In this document: piece after piece, positions 53,431 through 64,000 of the stretch
How positions within the stretch are numbered: position 1 is the stretch's first letter
Layout: each line of letters begins with the position of its first letter
Source of the DNA: Naegleria lovaniensis
Taxonomy: Eukaryota > Heterolobosea > Eutetramitea > Acrasida > Naegleriidae
Length of the DNA: 64,000 nucleotides
Reading direction: 5' to 3'
Assembly (NCBI RefSeq): GCF_003324165.1
Contig: NW_025407889.1
Coordinates: 17,785-81,784, forward strand
Notes under the pieces: generated by a model
The model's input: only the letters and a program-made list of their open reading frames with translations
What the model was told of the DNA's origin: nothing
Database searches by the model: none
Position numbers and translations under genes: made by a program

Positions 53431-55065
53431 TCATTCTTCCCACAATTCTACGGTGACTATTTGGACAGAATCATCCTCTTCGAATTTACATCTCACATTG
53501 GCATTATCAATTCGAAAACCATACAACTTGTCATCTCGTCTTTTGCGCATGTAGACTGGTCTTGGATCGCTTTGCAGAACTTGAATAATGGCTTTTTTCA
53601 TAGAATCTACATTATCATAAAAACGTAGCTTTGGTAACAGCTGTTCGAGTTCTGTTACTGCCTGTTGAGAAAATGAAATTTTGGACTCATCAATTTTTTG
53701 CACAAATGTGTCCTCTTGGATCCATTCTGGAACTGTAGTTTCAGTGTTGGGCAAGCTGTCATACCTTGAAATGTATGGCTTAATATCAATGACTGGTGTG
53801 CCATCGATAAGATCAGCTCCAGATAAGTACACTAATTTTCCTTCAATTTTGTCAATTTTTGCAACGCTCATTCCAATGCCATTGGGTCTGTGCGGAGATC
53901 GAGTGGCATATATTCCTACCTTGCCATTGCCGTTCATTCTTGGAGGTCTAATTTTCACACGGTCGTTGCTTTCCAAAGAGTTTTCATGAAATACAAATAT
54001 AAGCCAACAGTGACTGAATTTTTCCAAACCATCGAGAGCCATGTCTCCTTGAGGTATAGTAACTTCAAGAATTCCCTTACTTGCATCTACTAAACCAAAT
54101 TGTCTCGGACATCCATTCTTTGTAGGAAATACGGAGTGAAAGACGCCAATGGATTTCATGTTGAAAGAATAAGTTTTGGTGTGGCTATCATAATTAGAAA
54201 TGACCTCATTGTGGAGGCTTGACTCAGGATTGGAGCTGATACTGTTGCTGCCAGTTGTCACATTGTCTGTACTGCTCACTGATTCCTTAATTTTAGAAGA
54301 AATTGTTTTTCTATTTAACTTTCCAGCATAATGAGACGGTATATATCCCACATAAACTCTGGTCAATTCTTCTTCTTCGCTTGAAAGGGTAGGATTGGCA
54401 TTAGATGATTCGCTTTCTGTAGAAATAACGTCAGATATTTGACGTTTCACTCCCTTCTTTTTCTGCTGTTGTGAGAGCCACAAAGAAGAAGCCACTACCA
54501 CCAGACGCCATTCTCCCTTTTCCAATTCTTCAATTGAGAATATTTTCGTTCCCTTATCTAAAATCAGCAACACGTTATCTTTGCTCTCATCGTTATTCAC
54601 GTGCTCGAGAATAGGTTTGTTTGTATGTTCATGCTTTTGCTGAAGAAATGAAGGTTCTATAGAACTATTTTCTGAATTGGTTGGAATACTTCTATACAGC
54701 ACACAAGAAGGCTTTTGGATGACATGACTGGGTTCAAGTTCTTTTTCAATGTCTTTTTCAAACTCCGATACATTTTCAATAGTTTGAAATTCGTATTTAT
54801 TTTCTGTATGCTGATTCGTCATTTCTATTTTGCTCATAGTAGTATTGTTGTTATATTCGTAAATAATTTTGAATAAATTCAAATTTGGAAAATATTGAAC
54901 AATTTTCATGCCTGATGTCGTGCTACCCGAGAGACTGCCTGACGATGATGATGAACTCCCAGTCATCCCCATGATCCCCATGGATGGCAAGGATGCCGTT
55001 GTTAACATCTTATTGGAAGAGTAGGTTCGGAGCAACCGAAAAAACAGCCTTGATGATGACGACAT
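53431..55065 (-). CDS. TRMO: tRNA (N6-threonylcarbamoyladenosine) methyltransferase TrmO
   Basis: Single exon, 544 residues. The N-terminal 30 residues are Ser/Arg-rich and could target mitochondria. A non-conserved Ser/Glu-rich region follows. The TsaA/UPF0066 domain begins about residue 290 with KSIGVFHSVFPTKNGCPRQ and continues with LEKFSHCWLIFVFH, the AdoMet-site motif ATRSPHRPNGIGMSV, and LSGADLIDGTPVIDIKPYI. TrmO methylates t6A37 in tRNA-Thr. The conserved C-terminal region (DPRPVYMRKRRDDKLYGFRI) is the substrate domain. It lies tandem to the F-box-like gene. Confidence 0.92.
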   Translation of the reverse strand: MSSSSRLFFRLLRTYSSNKMLTTASLPSMGIMGMTGSSSSSSGSLSGSTTSGMKIVQYFPNLNLFKIIYEYNNNTTMSKIEMTNQHTENKYEFQTIENVSEFEKDIEKELEPSHVIQKPSCVLYRSIPTNSENSSIEPSFLQQKHEHTNKPILEHVNNDESKDNVLLILDKGTKIFSIEELEKGEWRLVVVASSLWLSQQQKKKGVKRQISDVISTESESSNANPTLSSEEEELTRVYVGYIPSHYAGKLNRKTISSKIKESVSSTDNVTTGSNSISSNPESSLHNEVISNYDSHTKTYSFNMKSIGVFHSVFPTKNGCPRQFGLVDASKGILEVTIPQGDMALDGLEKFSHCWLIFVFHENSLESNDRVKIRPPRMNGNGKVGIYATRSPHRPNGIGMSVAKIDKIEGKLVYLSGADLIDGTPVIDIKPYISRYDSLPNTETTVPEWIQEDTFVQKIDESKISFSQQAVTELEQLLPKLRFYDNVDSMKKAIIQVLQSDPRPVYMRKRRDDKLYGFRIDNANVRCKFEEDDSVQIVTVELWEE

Positions 55066-55190
55066 TTTTTTGCCGAACCTTGTTCACTTTTTCCTGACCT
55101 GCAGAGATTGGAAATTGCATTCTTGATAGTAAATCAATACCTGAGTTATTTGAGCTTAATTCAATCTTGTACATGATCGCTAAGATTATA

Positions 55191-58171
55191 CTATTTACTT
55201 GTGTTGTTCAAATACGAATTCAGATACTTGTGCCTCTTTTTCTCGTATTCCTCTTCGTCGAAATATTCAGAGGTCATGGATTTTCTTTCGTGCGCCAGTT
55301 GGTGATTCTTGGAGAGAAGTGCAATCAATTTCAAGTAATTCTTCAATTTGGGTGTCTTGTTCACACTCGTGGTTTCTTGTGTCAGCTGATCCATGGTAAT
55401 ATTGGGATTTTCTCGAATTTTGTGTTCAATCAATAATTCCTTCTTACGTGCTTTCTTTTTTAACATGTCAATAAAAACATTAATAATGGGATCTGAATGA
55501 TGGGCATCCAATTTTAACAATCCTGCATATGAGTTAAATCCTGGATTGTGAGGTTGATCCATCCGAACATAGTTCAATAAGGCAAATATTACTGTCTTCA
55601 AAGTGCTGATAATACCTGCAACGATGAAACCAAATACATAGTTGACAGTAATGAAAAGAACATCGAACACGCTGAAGAGTGCGTTATGAATGAGCCAAGT
55701 ACCCTTTTTACGAAGGAATACTAATTTCAAAATAATGGCCAACACTACAGTTGTGATTTTTGTTCCCAAAAATGTAAAGATGTTCAAAATGAGAGGTAAA
55801 TTCTCAACCACAAAGAAGCTCTTAAAGAAGGCCTCAATCATTGGACCTATGGCTTGTCCCAACACTGATAGCATGAAAATAATAAGCCCAATAATGATCA
55901 AGACAATATAAATGATGGCAAAATAAACTACAGTGGCAAGGGCAAAGTGAGCCGATTGAAGACCTGGATAATTGGAAGCATTAATGATCGAGTACGACGA
56001 AAGGTTGAAAGGTAGCTTGCCTTTTCTGTAACTTTGAATCTAATTTTCAAAATTGTTTGTTCATGCTCGCTCTCCAAGAAAAATCCTCACAAAATATGTG
56101 AAATTACTTACATGACGTTTGTAATTGCGTAAAATTAAAATAATAATCACCACAATTACAATAAAGGTCAATATTTCAGCAATAAAAAAATTAACCTCAA
56201 TCAAATCTACCACTCGCATCAGAGCACTTGAGACACCTGTTTGACAGGTATCAAATTTTTCAAAGTCAATAATTTGTGGAAAGCAAAACAATAACACGCT
56301 AATAATGAAGAGAATATTAAATGCAGAATAGCCAACATGGAGAGACAAGGCAGCAAAGGTTGTCAAAATTAAAACCACAATTAGTACGGAAGAGGAGAGT
56401 CCAATAATTAATCGTGATGGGAAAAAGAAAGAAGAAAAACCTCCTTTCATGCTTTGTAGCTTCTTTTTGATCCCTATTATTATGATTCGTTGTGCAATTC
56501 ATGGATGAGTGTGAATTGATGGTTAAAGGATGGAGAGGCAATGATTGTCTATTATAATTGTTCTTTTTAAATAACTTCAACTTACTAATCCTCAAAGCAC
56601 TCAAAGAGTAACGAATTTTCATCCAATACACGACAAAGAATTTCACAATTAATTTCTTGTCGCTTTCTCTCCAATATGCTTCAATTTTCTCATTAATTTC
56701 ATTTTCAATATCATCAACTTCTAAACTTGTGGAGAGGGATGAACGAGTAGCTGTCAACGACGACGAATAAGAACCACTCTCGGAAAAGAAGTGTTTTCTG
56801 TTTCTCTGTCTCTTGGTATTTGAAAATAAGTTTCTCACATATCCATAAAATCGCTTCAAACGAAGTTCATAAAAAGAGAAATATTGCAAATGTTTTCTGC
56901 CTGTGGCATGATGAACTATGGCTGCTATAAAAGGTACAGCCAATAAAAAGATCAATAGAAATGCTAAAATCCATTCTACGACTAAATATGCCTCTACGAA
57001 ATTAAATTGAGATGTTTGAATATTGTGCTTCATAGTTCGAGCTGATTCATTAAGAAATTGAAAAAATTGACTCTGTGAAGCTAGGATGGCACTGGCATTC
57101 ATTAATCGAAATTGAGTCTCACCAGGACTAAGGAATGGATAGGGTTTGACATTTGGCACAATATCAAATAGATTTGTCTTGTAACATGAAATACTCCATG
57201 CATTGAGAGAAACATCTATGGCAACTGCAATGGCAATGAATATGAGAGCAGGTAATCGTTTCTTGAAATTCAGAGAAGTCACCGAATTTAAAAACGAAAC
57301 AGACCAAAACATGCCAGACAATGCTAAAACTGTATAAACAGCTCTATGGTTCATTACATGTCAAGTGGTGAAAATTTTCGTCATTGTACGAAATCGAGTT
57401 CAATAAAATTTTTTTACGAGCATTCACAGAAAGCAACCATTTTCATCATATGAGTACAACATGTCACAATCATACCACAAATAATATGCCTCACACTTAC
57501 TTGAACGTACTAAATCCACCAAAAAGCATTTCTCTAAAATCACATTTCAGTATGATTGCATCCATTCTTTCGTCACTGAAAATCAAAAACACTTTTGTCA
57601 AATATATTGCTTCAAAATATAATCTCGCAAATAAGGCCCACACTACAAATCTAAAAAACACATTTTCATTTGATAAATCCACCATTCCAATTCGAGGATC
57701 ACAAGAAATGGCATTTCTCGATTTCACACATTTCGGAAAACAGACACAACACATGTTAAATTTTTCTTTTCGTTTTTTACGTTGCCGAATATAGTCTTTA
57801 ACTCGATAATCAAGAATTTCATCATCGTCTATGAATTGTCGATCGTGTCCGATCTGCTTTTGATGAAAAGTAATATCATGATGATCCATTTCTTGATATT
57901 GTTGATAGGATGACGATGGTTCATAATTATGATCCATGTGGGCAGAAGTATTTTCTGTTGTTGTTGTTGCTGCTGCTGCTGTATAATAGAACGGTTGATG
58001 TTTGAACTGACTATTTCCCCGAGTGGTATTTTGTGTTTCTGTGGTGGTGGTATCCGGAAGCATTTGTTGTTGCTGGTTTTGTTGTTGCTGAGAAAGATCA
58101 GCCACCAATTTCATCTCTTCTTCTTCCTCAACATGTTGCAACCATGGAGTCAGCTCTGACTCTTTTGGCAT
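55191..58171 (-). CDS. STRA6-like multi-pass membrane receptor
   Basis: Four exons, 58171-57501, 57343-56586, 56443-56112 and 56039-55191, give about 869 residues with all phases agreeing (the acceptor at 56443 could shift 3 bp). The N-terminal 150 residues are Gln/Thr-rich and cytoplasmic-looking. About nine membrane helices follow. The C-terminal half has YPGLQSAHFALATVVYF and VRMDQPHNPGFNSYAGLLKLDAHHSDPI, close in pattern to the STRA6 retinol-receptor family (dpGf.sY.g.L.ld..hs.P). In animals STRA6 exchanges retinol with its binding protein and binds calmodulin. A protist relative implies an older lipid or ligand transport role. Family call is by eye. Confidence 0.65.
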
Positions 58172-58551
58172 CCCGATCGTGTGTTTCAGAGCTCTGGAGG
58201 GAACAACGTGCTCAGTTGTGTTTTTTTTTCAAAGTTTTTTTTCGCTTCGAATTTAAATGAATTTGCATTGTACTGGAAAATCAAATCGAAATATTTCATG
58301 TAACCTGGAATCTGAAATCGAGTCTCGAGTACGATCTGCAGTTTTGATGTAGCATGCTGAGAGGTTTGAAAATCCTAGTAGTAGTGATGTCAGTATATTT
58401 ACGGTAAACCCTTTTGTTCGGAGTAACCTTTGATTTCGCGAGTTCACTGATCCCTCATCAACCAAGGGCGTTCTCATTCCCAACCATGAATGCACATGGC
58501 TTCTGCCATTGACTCCTTTCATCATCAAAAAGAATACGAAACACGAACCAA
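58172..58551. promoter_or_regulatory. Divergent intergenic region
   Basis: Between the STRA6-like gene (minus) and G-alpha (plus). An upstream exon of G-alpha could lie here, but none is supported. No motif assigned. Confidence 0.35.
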
Positions 58552-59721
58552 ATGTTCCTCTTTACAAGTAAATCGACATCACCACAAGAACAACCACCAC
58601 TTCCATGCCACAAGATTTTACTTCTCGGAACTTTGGAGAGTGGAAAAAGTAGGTTCAGCTCTCATGATGTTCTGTTCATTCTAAATAATATTCGAAAATT
58701 TAATTTCCAATGTATGCATTCATAATTACGATCTGTTGTTGATGCATCATCATCATGATTGCTTCATACAACTGATTCCAAAATTTGATCACTCCTCTCA
58801 TGCAACTGAACAGGTACCATCTTTAAGCAGATTCCTCTCATCTTTGGAGATGGTTTTTCCATGGAAGCGAGGAGGAATGTGAAACCATGGATATTGAGCA
58901 GTGTCATTGACAATATGAGAATTCTCATTCAAGGAATGAAAACTCTCAATCTTTTCTTTTCCAACGAAGAGAATATACAACGTGAGAAGAAGATTTTAGA
59001 GTTGAACTATTATGAATGTTGGACAATATACGAGGTTTGGAATGACCAATTAGTTCAAGATATTTTCGAATTGTTGAAAGAACCTGCCATTGTTCAAGTT
59101 CTTTCAAAAAGAAATGAATTTCAAATTCATGATTCTGCAACTTACTTTTTTGAACATTTAAATCGAATTTCAATGAAGGATTATGTTCCATCTGATGAAG
59201 ATATGATTCGAGTTAGAATCAAGTCAACTGGTTTTGCCGATCAGAATTTCACGATCAATACTCAATCGTTGTGCTTGATGGATGTGGGAGGAGCAAGAAA
59301 TGAAAGAAAAAAGTGGCAGTTACATGTCAATGTGTGTGAACATATCATTTATTGTTGCTCATTGAGTGAATTCGATCAACTGTGTTATGAAGACGATAGT
59401 ACAAATCGAATGAAAGAAAGTTTGTCTGCATTTGAACATGTCCTCACAAATATATTGACACCCACTCAACCACATCATGTGTATTTAGTGTTTACAAAAT
59501 TGGACATTTTTGAACACAAGATTAAGAATGGATCTCGTTTAGCTGATACTTTTGAGGAATACAAAGGTCCAGAGAAAGATCCAATGGCAGCTTTAGATTT
59601 CATCACTGAAATGTATTTAGCAAAAGATGTTCTCAAGAGAGTGAAAGAAGTGTTTTATGTGAACGCTTTGGATTCCAACAACGTCAAACAAACCATTCAA
59701 CAAATTGCAAAGCATATTTGA
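58552..59721 (+). CDS. Divergent heterotrimeric G-protein alpha subunit
   Basis: Two exons, 58552-58648 and 58814-59721, give 334 residues. Splicing rebuilds the P-loop KILLLGTLESGKSTIFKQ, where canonical GAGES is GTLES. The helical-domain Arg of switch I is kept (IRVRIKSTGF, Arg167). In switch II, DVGGQ is DVGGA (Ala193), so the catalytic Gln is absent. The guanine-specificity NKKD is TKLD (residues 260-263), and TCAT is replaced by VNALD. There is no N-terminal Gly/Cys lipidation motif or long alpha-N helix, though an upstream exon may be missing. GTP hydrolysis is predicted to be poor and nucleotide binding altered. Confidence 0.85.
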
Positions 59722-59901
59722 AAGTAAATACTGATCAACTTCTGACACTTCTAGGTAACTCTCTGCTTCTGTCGATTAAATTAACTCTCGTAATGCCTTA
59801 TTTTCAGAAAGCGGTCACGTTTGATTACTAACCCATCACATGCATTGTTGAAAACGTTTCTCGTTTTTCAAATTGAAAAAACAATTTAGATCACCCCAAC
59901 C

Positions 59902-60133
59902 ATGCAAATCTACATCAAACACCTCTCAGGAAGGACCATCTCCATAGAATGTGATATGAACGATACTATTGGAAGGATCAAAGAAAAAACAAGTTGAAAA
60001 CATTCCTCCAGCTCAACAACAATTGATATTTGGATCGAAATTTCTTGCTGATGACCAACGGACCCTTTCCGACTACAATATTGTCAAAGTGAATTCCACA
60101 ATTGGACTCTTGATGGCCATGAAAATGATTTGA
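59902..60133 (+). pseudogene. Ubiquitin-like gene with frameshift
   Basis: Encodes the ubiquitin fold in two frames. MQIYIKHLSGRTISIE to GRIKEK reads from ATG 59902; after six consecutive A near 59984-59989 the frame changes, and ENIPPAQQQLIFGSKFL, DDQRTLSDYNI and STIGLLMAMKMI follow. With one A fewer, the frame would join into a typical 77-residue ubiquitin-like protein. The C-terminus ends in MAMKMI and lacks the GlyGly tail needed for conjugation. The break is either a homopolymer error or a real pseudogene. Confidence 0.75.
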
Positions 60134-60331
60134 ATCATGTTCAAGACTATTCACAAGTTTATGGAACTTTTGAACAACCTCATCAATGATTGTGTGAATA
60201 TTCATATGATCATCAGATGAACCATACTTGTGTGAAAATGAAGAATATTTAATGATCATGTTTTTTAAATATACGAGAGAAATGAACAATGCAACATGTT
60301 TCTCAAGAAATAGCTCACTGTTCTTATTAAT

Positions 60332-61481
60332 TTACAAAACCATACATTTACCACTTCCAGAGCTTTGTTTCTTTCCACCCTTCTTTTCTTCTTGTGGTGG
60401 TTCCAAAACAACAGCAATACACTTGTTGAAAATATCACGCAATCCATCTTGAGTTCTTGCAGAACATTCTCCAAAATCAGCAGCACCAACATCTTGTTTC
60501 ATGGATTCTCCTTCCTTAAAGGTAATTGGTTTTTGATCCTTCTCTTCGAGAATTTTGATGAATTCTGGATCGTCACGGAGATCTTTCTTTGTACCAACGA
60601 GAACGATGGGTGTGTCTGGACAGTGATGTCTAACTTCTGGAACCCATTTGCTTTTAATGTTTTCCAATGAACTTGGATTGACAATGGAATAACTGTTGAA
60701 TTTTCAAAATGAAGAATTTGGATTTGATTCGATTTGATTCGATTCGGTTCGATTAGGTTCGATTCGGTTCGGTTCGGTTCGGGTTGGATTCGAAATAAAT
60801 GTCAACAAATTTGTTGTTGTTGTTATTGTTGAATAATGACGATGGACAATTTTAAATACTAATACTACTTACCAAGCCAAGAATACGTTAGTATCAGGAT
60901 AGGAAAGAGGTCTCAAACGGTCATAACTGTTTTCCAATGATGATTATTAGACCATCACATGCCACTTGTCAATAAAAGATTCACATGTCAACAAACACTT
61001 ACTCTTCTTGACCAGCTGTATCCCACAAACCCAATGAGACGTTAATTTCCTTATATTTGACGTTGGCATTGTAGTTATCGAAAACAGTTGGAACGTAATC
61101 CTCTGGGAATGTCTATTGTTGTCAAGATGATCAGAATGAATTCAAAAAGTTGAAAAGTTTGTTGTTGTTGTTGTTGCAAAGGATATTTGAGAGTTGTTAT
61201 TATTATTGTTGATAGTGATTGGAGGGATATCGGGGAAAGACACGAGGATTCGAATCGTTTGGAAGATGATGATGTGAAGGAAAGAGTAGTAAGAACACAA
61301 AGTGTCAAAAGTCATCATGCGCAACAAGAAGAATACCATAGATTGAATTCATCATTATCGTCATCAATGATAAACTAATTTCCACATTTTAAACACTTAC
61401 ATTTGATGCAAATGAAATCAACAAACAAGTCTTTCCCACAGCACCGTCACCAACGACTACACATTTAATTGATTCATCCAT
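60332..61481 (-). CDS. Rac/Rho-family small GTPase
   Basis: Four exons, 61481-61401, 61112-61003, 60926-60873 and 60692-60332, give 201 residues with matching phases. P-loop GDGAVGKT (residues 11-18), effector region [38 protein letters not shown] (with the Rho insert helix after it) and [10 protein letters not shown] are all Rac-like. The basic tail ends in KCMVL, a CaaX box that predicts geranylgeranylation. Rac proteins drive actin remodelling for crawling and phagocytosis. The third intron holds a degenerate GATTC/GGTTC repeat tract. Confidence 0.95.
60719..60792 (-). repeat. Degenerate GATTC/GGTTC microsatellite in a Rac intron
   Basis: Tandem five-base units, mainly GATTC and GGTTC, with small variations (for example TTTGATTCGATTCGGTTCGG) inside the intron between exons 3 and 4 of the Rac gene. 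It expands this intron to 180 bp. Confidence 0.75.
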
Positions 61482-61821
61482 GATTGTTGTTGTTTTTGTT
61501 TATCTAGTGTTGTAAAGGAAAAAGGAAGAAGGAACACAAGAGATATTGAGTTGGAGTGCCCTTGCGAAGTGTGAGCGTTACTTACTCTGTGATGTGTTTG
61601 TATTTTTTTGATGGCTGACAGGACGACCATTTTGTTTGTATGTGACAGGTTCGATGGGGTTGTCTTTGGGTTACAAAGGAACACAGTACTTGGTAGAGTT
61701 CCTTTTTCAAGACAAAATCATTACCCAGAATTTTTCAATTCGACCGATTATTATTATTAAGGAACTTTTTCAATAATTATTGTTAAACTTATGTACAATA
61801 AATTTACAAAGAATTCTCCTC

Positions 61822-63362
61822 TTACTGCCATTCCAGAACAAAACTAAATGAAAAGTTTTGTTTCAATAATTTGGAGAACTTTTTCGAAATTTCTTGAATG
61901 TGTTTCATTCCAATTTGGCACTGTGTCATGTCCAATTCTGTTAAATTTTGAATGAAGGGGGAGAACTGTGAACTCAAGAGTGCTTGAGCTCCTTCATTGC
62001 CGAGTGCATTGTTAGAAATGTTGAGAGAAGTGAGTTTGGGAAAGTGATGCAGATTGGTGCAGAGGATTTCCATGCCTTGAGGATCAAGGTTTGTGTTGGA
62101 TAGGTTGAGTTGTTGTAAATTCTGGAACTGTTCACTTGTGGCAAGTTGAGAAATTCCTTCAAATCCAATAAGGGTGTTTTCTGCAAGATTCAAACATGTT
62201 AAATTTTGTAAAAAGAGAGTTTTGGAAAGGATCTCCATTCCTACGGAATTGATGAAATTGAAACTTAAATCTAAATCGGTTAAAGTTGACATGTTCTGAG
62301 AGTTTGACAGATGGGTCACTGCTTCATTCAATACCACTGTTGATCCCAGTTTGAGAGTGGTGAGCTTCTTTAAAAAGTCAGAGCAACAAACTAATTTCAC
62401 ACCTTCATCTCCAATACTACATTTTGTGAGATTTAAATATGTCAAGTGTTGAAAATTGGGTGATGCTGTCAAATGGTTCAATGCTCGAAGTCCAATGTTG
62501 GTATAGGAAAGGTCTAAAAATGTTAAATGATGCATCACCTTGCTCATTGCTAAATGCTTCATTCCTTCCTCTTCAATGGATGTATTACCACTAACAATCA
62601 ATGTTTGTAATTGGCCAAATCGCGATGCAATGAATTGCAAGGTAACTGGACCAATTTTGTTTTGACTCAAATCCAATTCTGTCGCTTGATCGAACCATCC
62701 TCTTGGAACATTCTCAAACACTTCTTCCATTCCCTCATCTTCCAATTCATTGTTCCTTAAACATAATTTTCTTAATTTTGACCTCTGACATGCATTTCTT
62801 TTCTCCACATGACTCGACCACAACAACAATAACTCTTTCCATCCCTCATTATACAGTCCATTCGAGTTCAAATTCAATTCTGTTAAATATTCAAAAAACT
62901 CTGCACATTCACCAATAAGTTTCACTCCGTCCATCCCAATAGAATTTCCCTCCAAATTCAATGCTACTAAATTCTTCATGAATGGACTTGTAGAAAGTAA
63001 CAAAGCCCCTTCACTTCCACAAAAAGTACCACTAAAATTGACATTTGTCAATTGTTCAAGATTGGACATGTTAAGACGGAATGCAAATTCTTTTCATCCA
63101 TGAAAGAAAATGATTTAGATTGCGAACTGAAATCTAACATTAATGGAATTTGCAAGGCTTGTTGGAACCATTGACGAGAAATTTTCATACACACTCGCAA
63201 TATAAATTCCGAATCCAAAAATTGCATAATATGAAAAACAATATCATCAATGAATTCAATGGGTTCTCCTTCTTCTCGGAAAGTCCGATCCAAGGATGGA
63301 TCTATTTCCTCTGATTCATCACCATGATCATTGGATTCATTAAGAGCGAGAAAGCGAAACAT
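61822..63362 (-). CDS. F-box and leucine-rich-repeat protein (reading frame interrupted)
   Basis: The N-terminal frame (from ATG 63362, CTAAAAAAAATG; an upstream ATG lies at 63425) encodes an F-box (IEFIDDIVFHIMQFLDSEFIL) and continues to about 63090. There a run of four A breaks the frame: GATGAAAAG joins to EFAFRLNMSNLEQLT in another frame only if one base is added. The second frame carries LRR units about 24 residues apart, such as LVALNLEGNSIGMDGVKLIG, ELDLSQNKIGPVTLQFIASR, YLNLTKCSIGDEGVKLV, DLDLSFNFINSVGMEIL and NLQQLNLSNTNLD. The product would be a substrate adaptor of an SCF ubiquitin ligase. The break is probably a homopolymer error; if real, the F-box is uncoupled from the repeats. 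Confidence 0.8.
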
Positions 63363-63425
63363 TTTTTTTAGATTTTTACTGAAACTTGCTTCGGATCGTG
63401 AGGATGAATCATTATTGGATCGCAT

Positions 63426-64000
63426 GTGTTTGTGGGTCTTCTGGCTCTAGTCCTAGGATAGAGAGTCACATGAAAAAGTCGAACGTTGCATTTTTTTCAA
63501 AACGTCAGTTGTACTTTCGAATTGGAATGTTGTTGAGAATAGCGTCGTTTTGAGATCGTGCTTCAGGAAGAAAATTAATGGTTTCATATTCTAGTGTACT
63601 TCAATTACTCTGTCGTTCCTCTCAACAAAGTCGTTGCAATAAAACACAAAAAAATGAGAAATTCATCATGACAACAAAACCACATTGAAATGATTGAACA
63701 TTTTTCGATAGCAATGGATTGAGCTTGGCGGAGTGATGCTTGGAGGCTTTCAATGAAAACATAATTTCGGTTTGACAAATTCCGAAAATGTTATGATAAA
63801 ATGCTCATGAAATAGGCTCTACATTTTAGTTCGGAATCTCTCGGAATCGGAACATGAATTTGATTCCGTAAATAGGAACTAACTAATTTTAGGATAAATA
63901 GATAAGCAATGACCATTGGCACTGAACAACAACAACAACATTTCAAAAGAAAAATCCAAACATCTCTAACTGTGGTTTTCTACCAAGCTACAACAACTCT
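63426..64000. promoter_or_regulatory. Terminal intergenic region
   Basis: Upstream of the F-box/LRR gene on the minus strand. It contains a CAAAAAAATG at about 63648 that opens only five codons before a stop. No gene, tRNA or repeat was recognised; a neighbouring gene may start beyond the window. Confidence 0.3.

Overview
The window looks like nuclear DNA of a heterolobosean amoeboflagellate, most probably Naegleria or a close relative. The evidence is AT-rich, very compact DNA with short GT-AG introns (mostly about 55-240 nt), start codons usually preceded by a run of A, and gaps between genes as small as about 20 bp. Gene content agrees: a ciliary RABL2 GTPase, a GspE ATPase of the mitochondrial type II secretion system known from heteroloboseans and jakobids, a Rac GTPase and a G-alpha subunit, DUF4116 debris, and lineage-specific families. 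No operons, CRISPR arrays, plasmid or viral genes were seen. Species cannot be fixed from the sequence alone.

Layout. 0.1-8.3 kb: lysosomal-type phospholipase B-like protein, a Gal4-type Zn2Cys6 regulator, a ZCCHC10-like zinc-knuckle protein, a small probable mitochondrial protein, and GspE. 8.4-22.7 kb: ribosome-assembly factor NOC2, RABL2, a surface receptor with NHL and EGF repeats (frameshifted) flanked by two odd tRNA-like genes, a TPR protein, a possible SAM-domain protein, an Rdx/SelW-like protein, a leucine-rich-repeat protein and a DUF455 ferritin-like protein. 22.8-25.4 kb: a 1.1-kb insertion bounded by a 16-bp direct repeat and carrying one ORF, sitting exactly against the start codon of a DHHC palmitoyltransferase. 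25.7-37 kb: a mitochondrial-looking membrane protein, a cyclophilin-RRM fusion, a lineage-specific gene with a truncated tandem copy, a folate-receptor-like membrane protein, a purple acid phosphatase and a DMT transporter. 37-49 kb: a PWWP/PHD chromatin reader with a GC-AG intron, complex I NDUFS7, a divergent uL10/P0-like protein, a secreted vWA-like protein, PRMT5, a decayed DUF4116 gene, a PMP3-type peptide and tRNA-Pro. 49-64 kb: diaminopimelate epimerase, a thioredoxin-fold ER protein, a Cys-rich F-box-like protein, TrmO, a STRA6-like receptor, a degenerate G-alpha, a broken ubiquitin-like gene, Rac, and a frameshifted F-box/LRR protein.

Most genes are unrelated housekeeping or signalling genes, as is normal for a protist chromosome. 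Loose themes are mitochondria (GspE, NDUFS7, two putative membrane or matrix proteins), RNA and ribosome biology (NOC2, TrmO, PRMT5, cyclophilin-RRM, the P0-like protein) and membrane signalling (Rac, G-alpha, DHHC enzyme, receptors). Splice sites were placed by hand from GT/AG signals, reading phase and family alignment from memory. The most notable points are the ORF-bearing insertion with its target-site duplication, the GspE gene, the paired tRNA-like genes without U33, the G-alpha lacking its catalytic Gln, and three reading-frame breaks that may be assembly errors.
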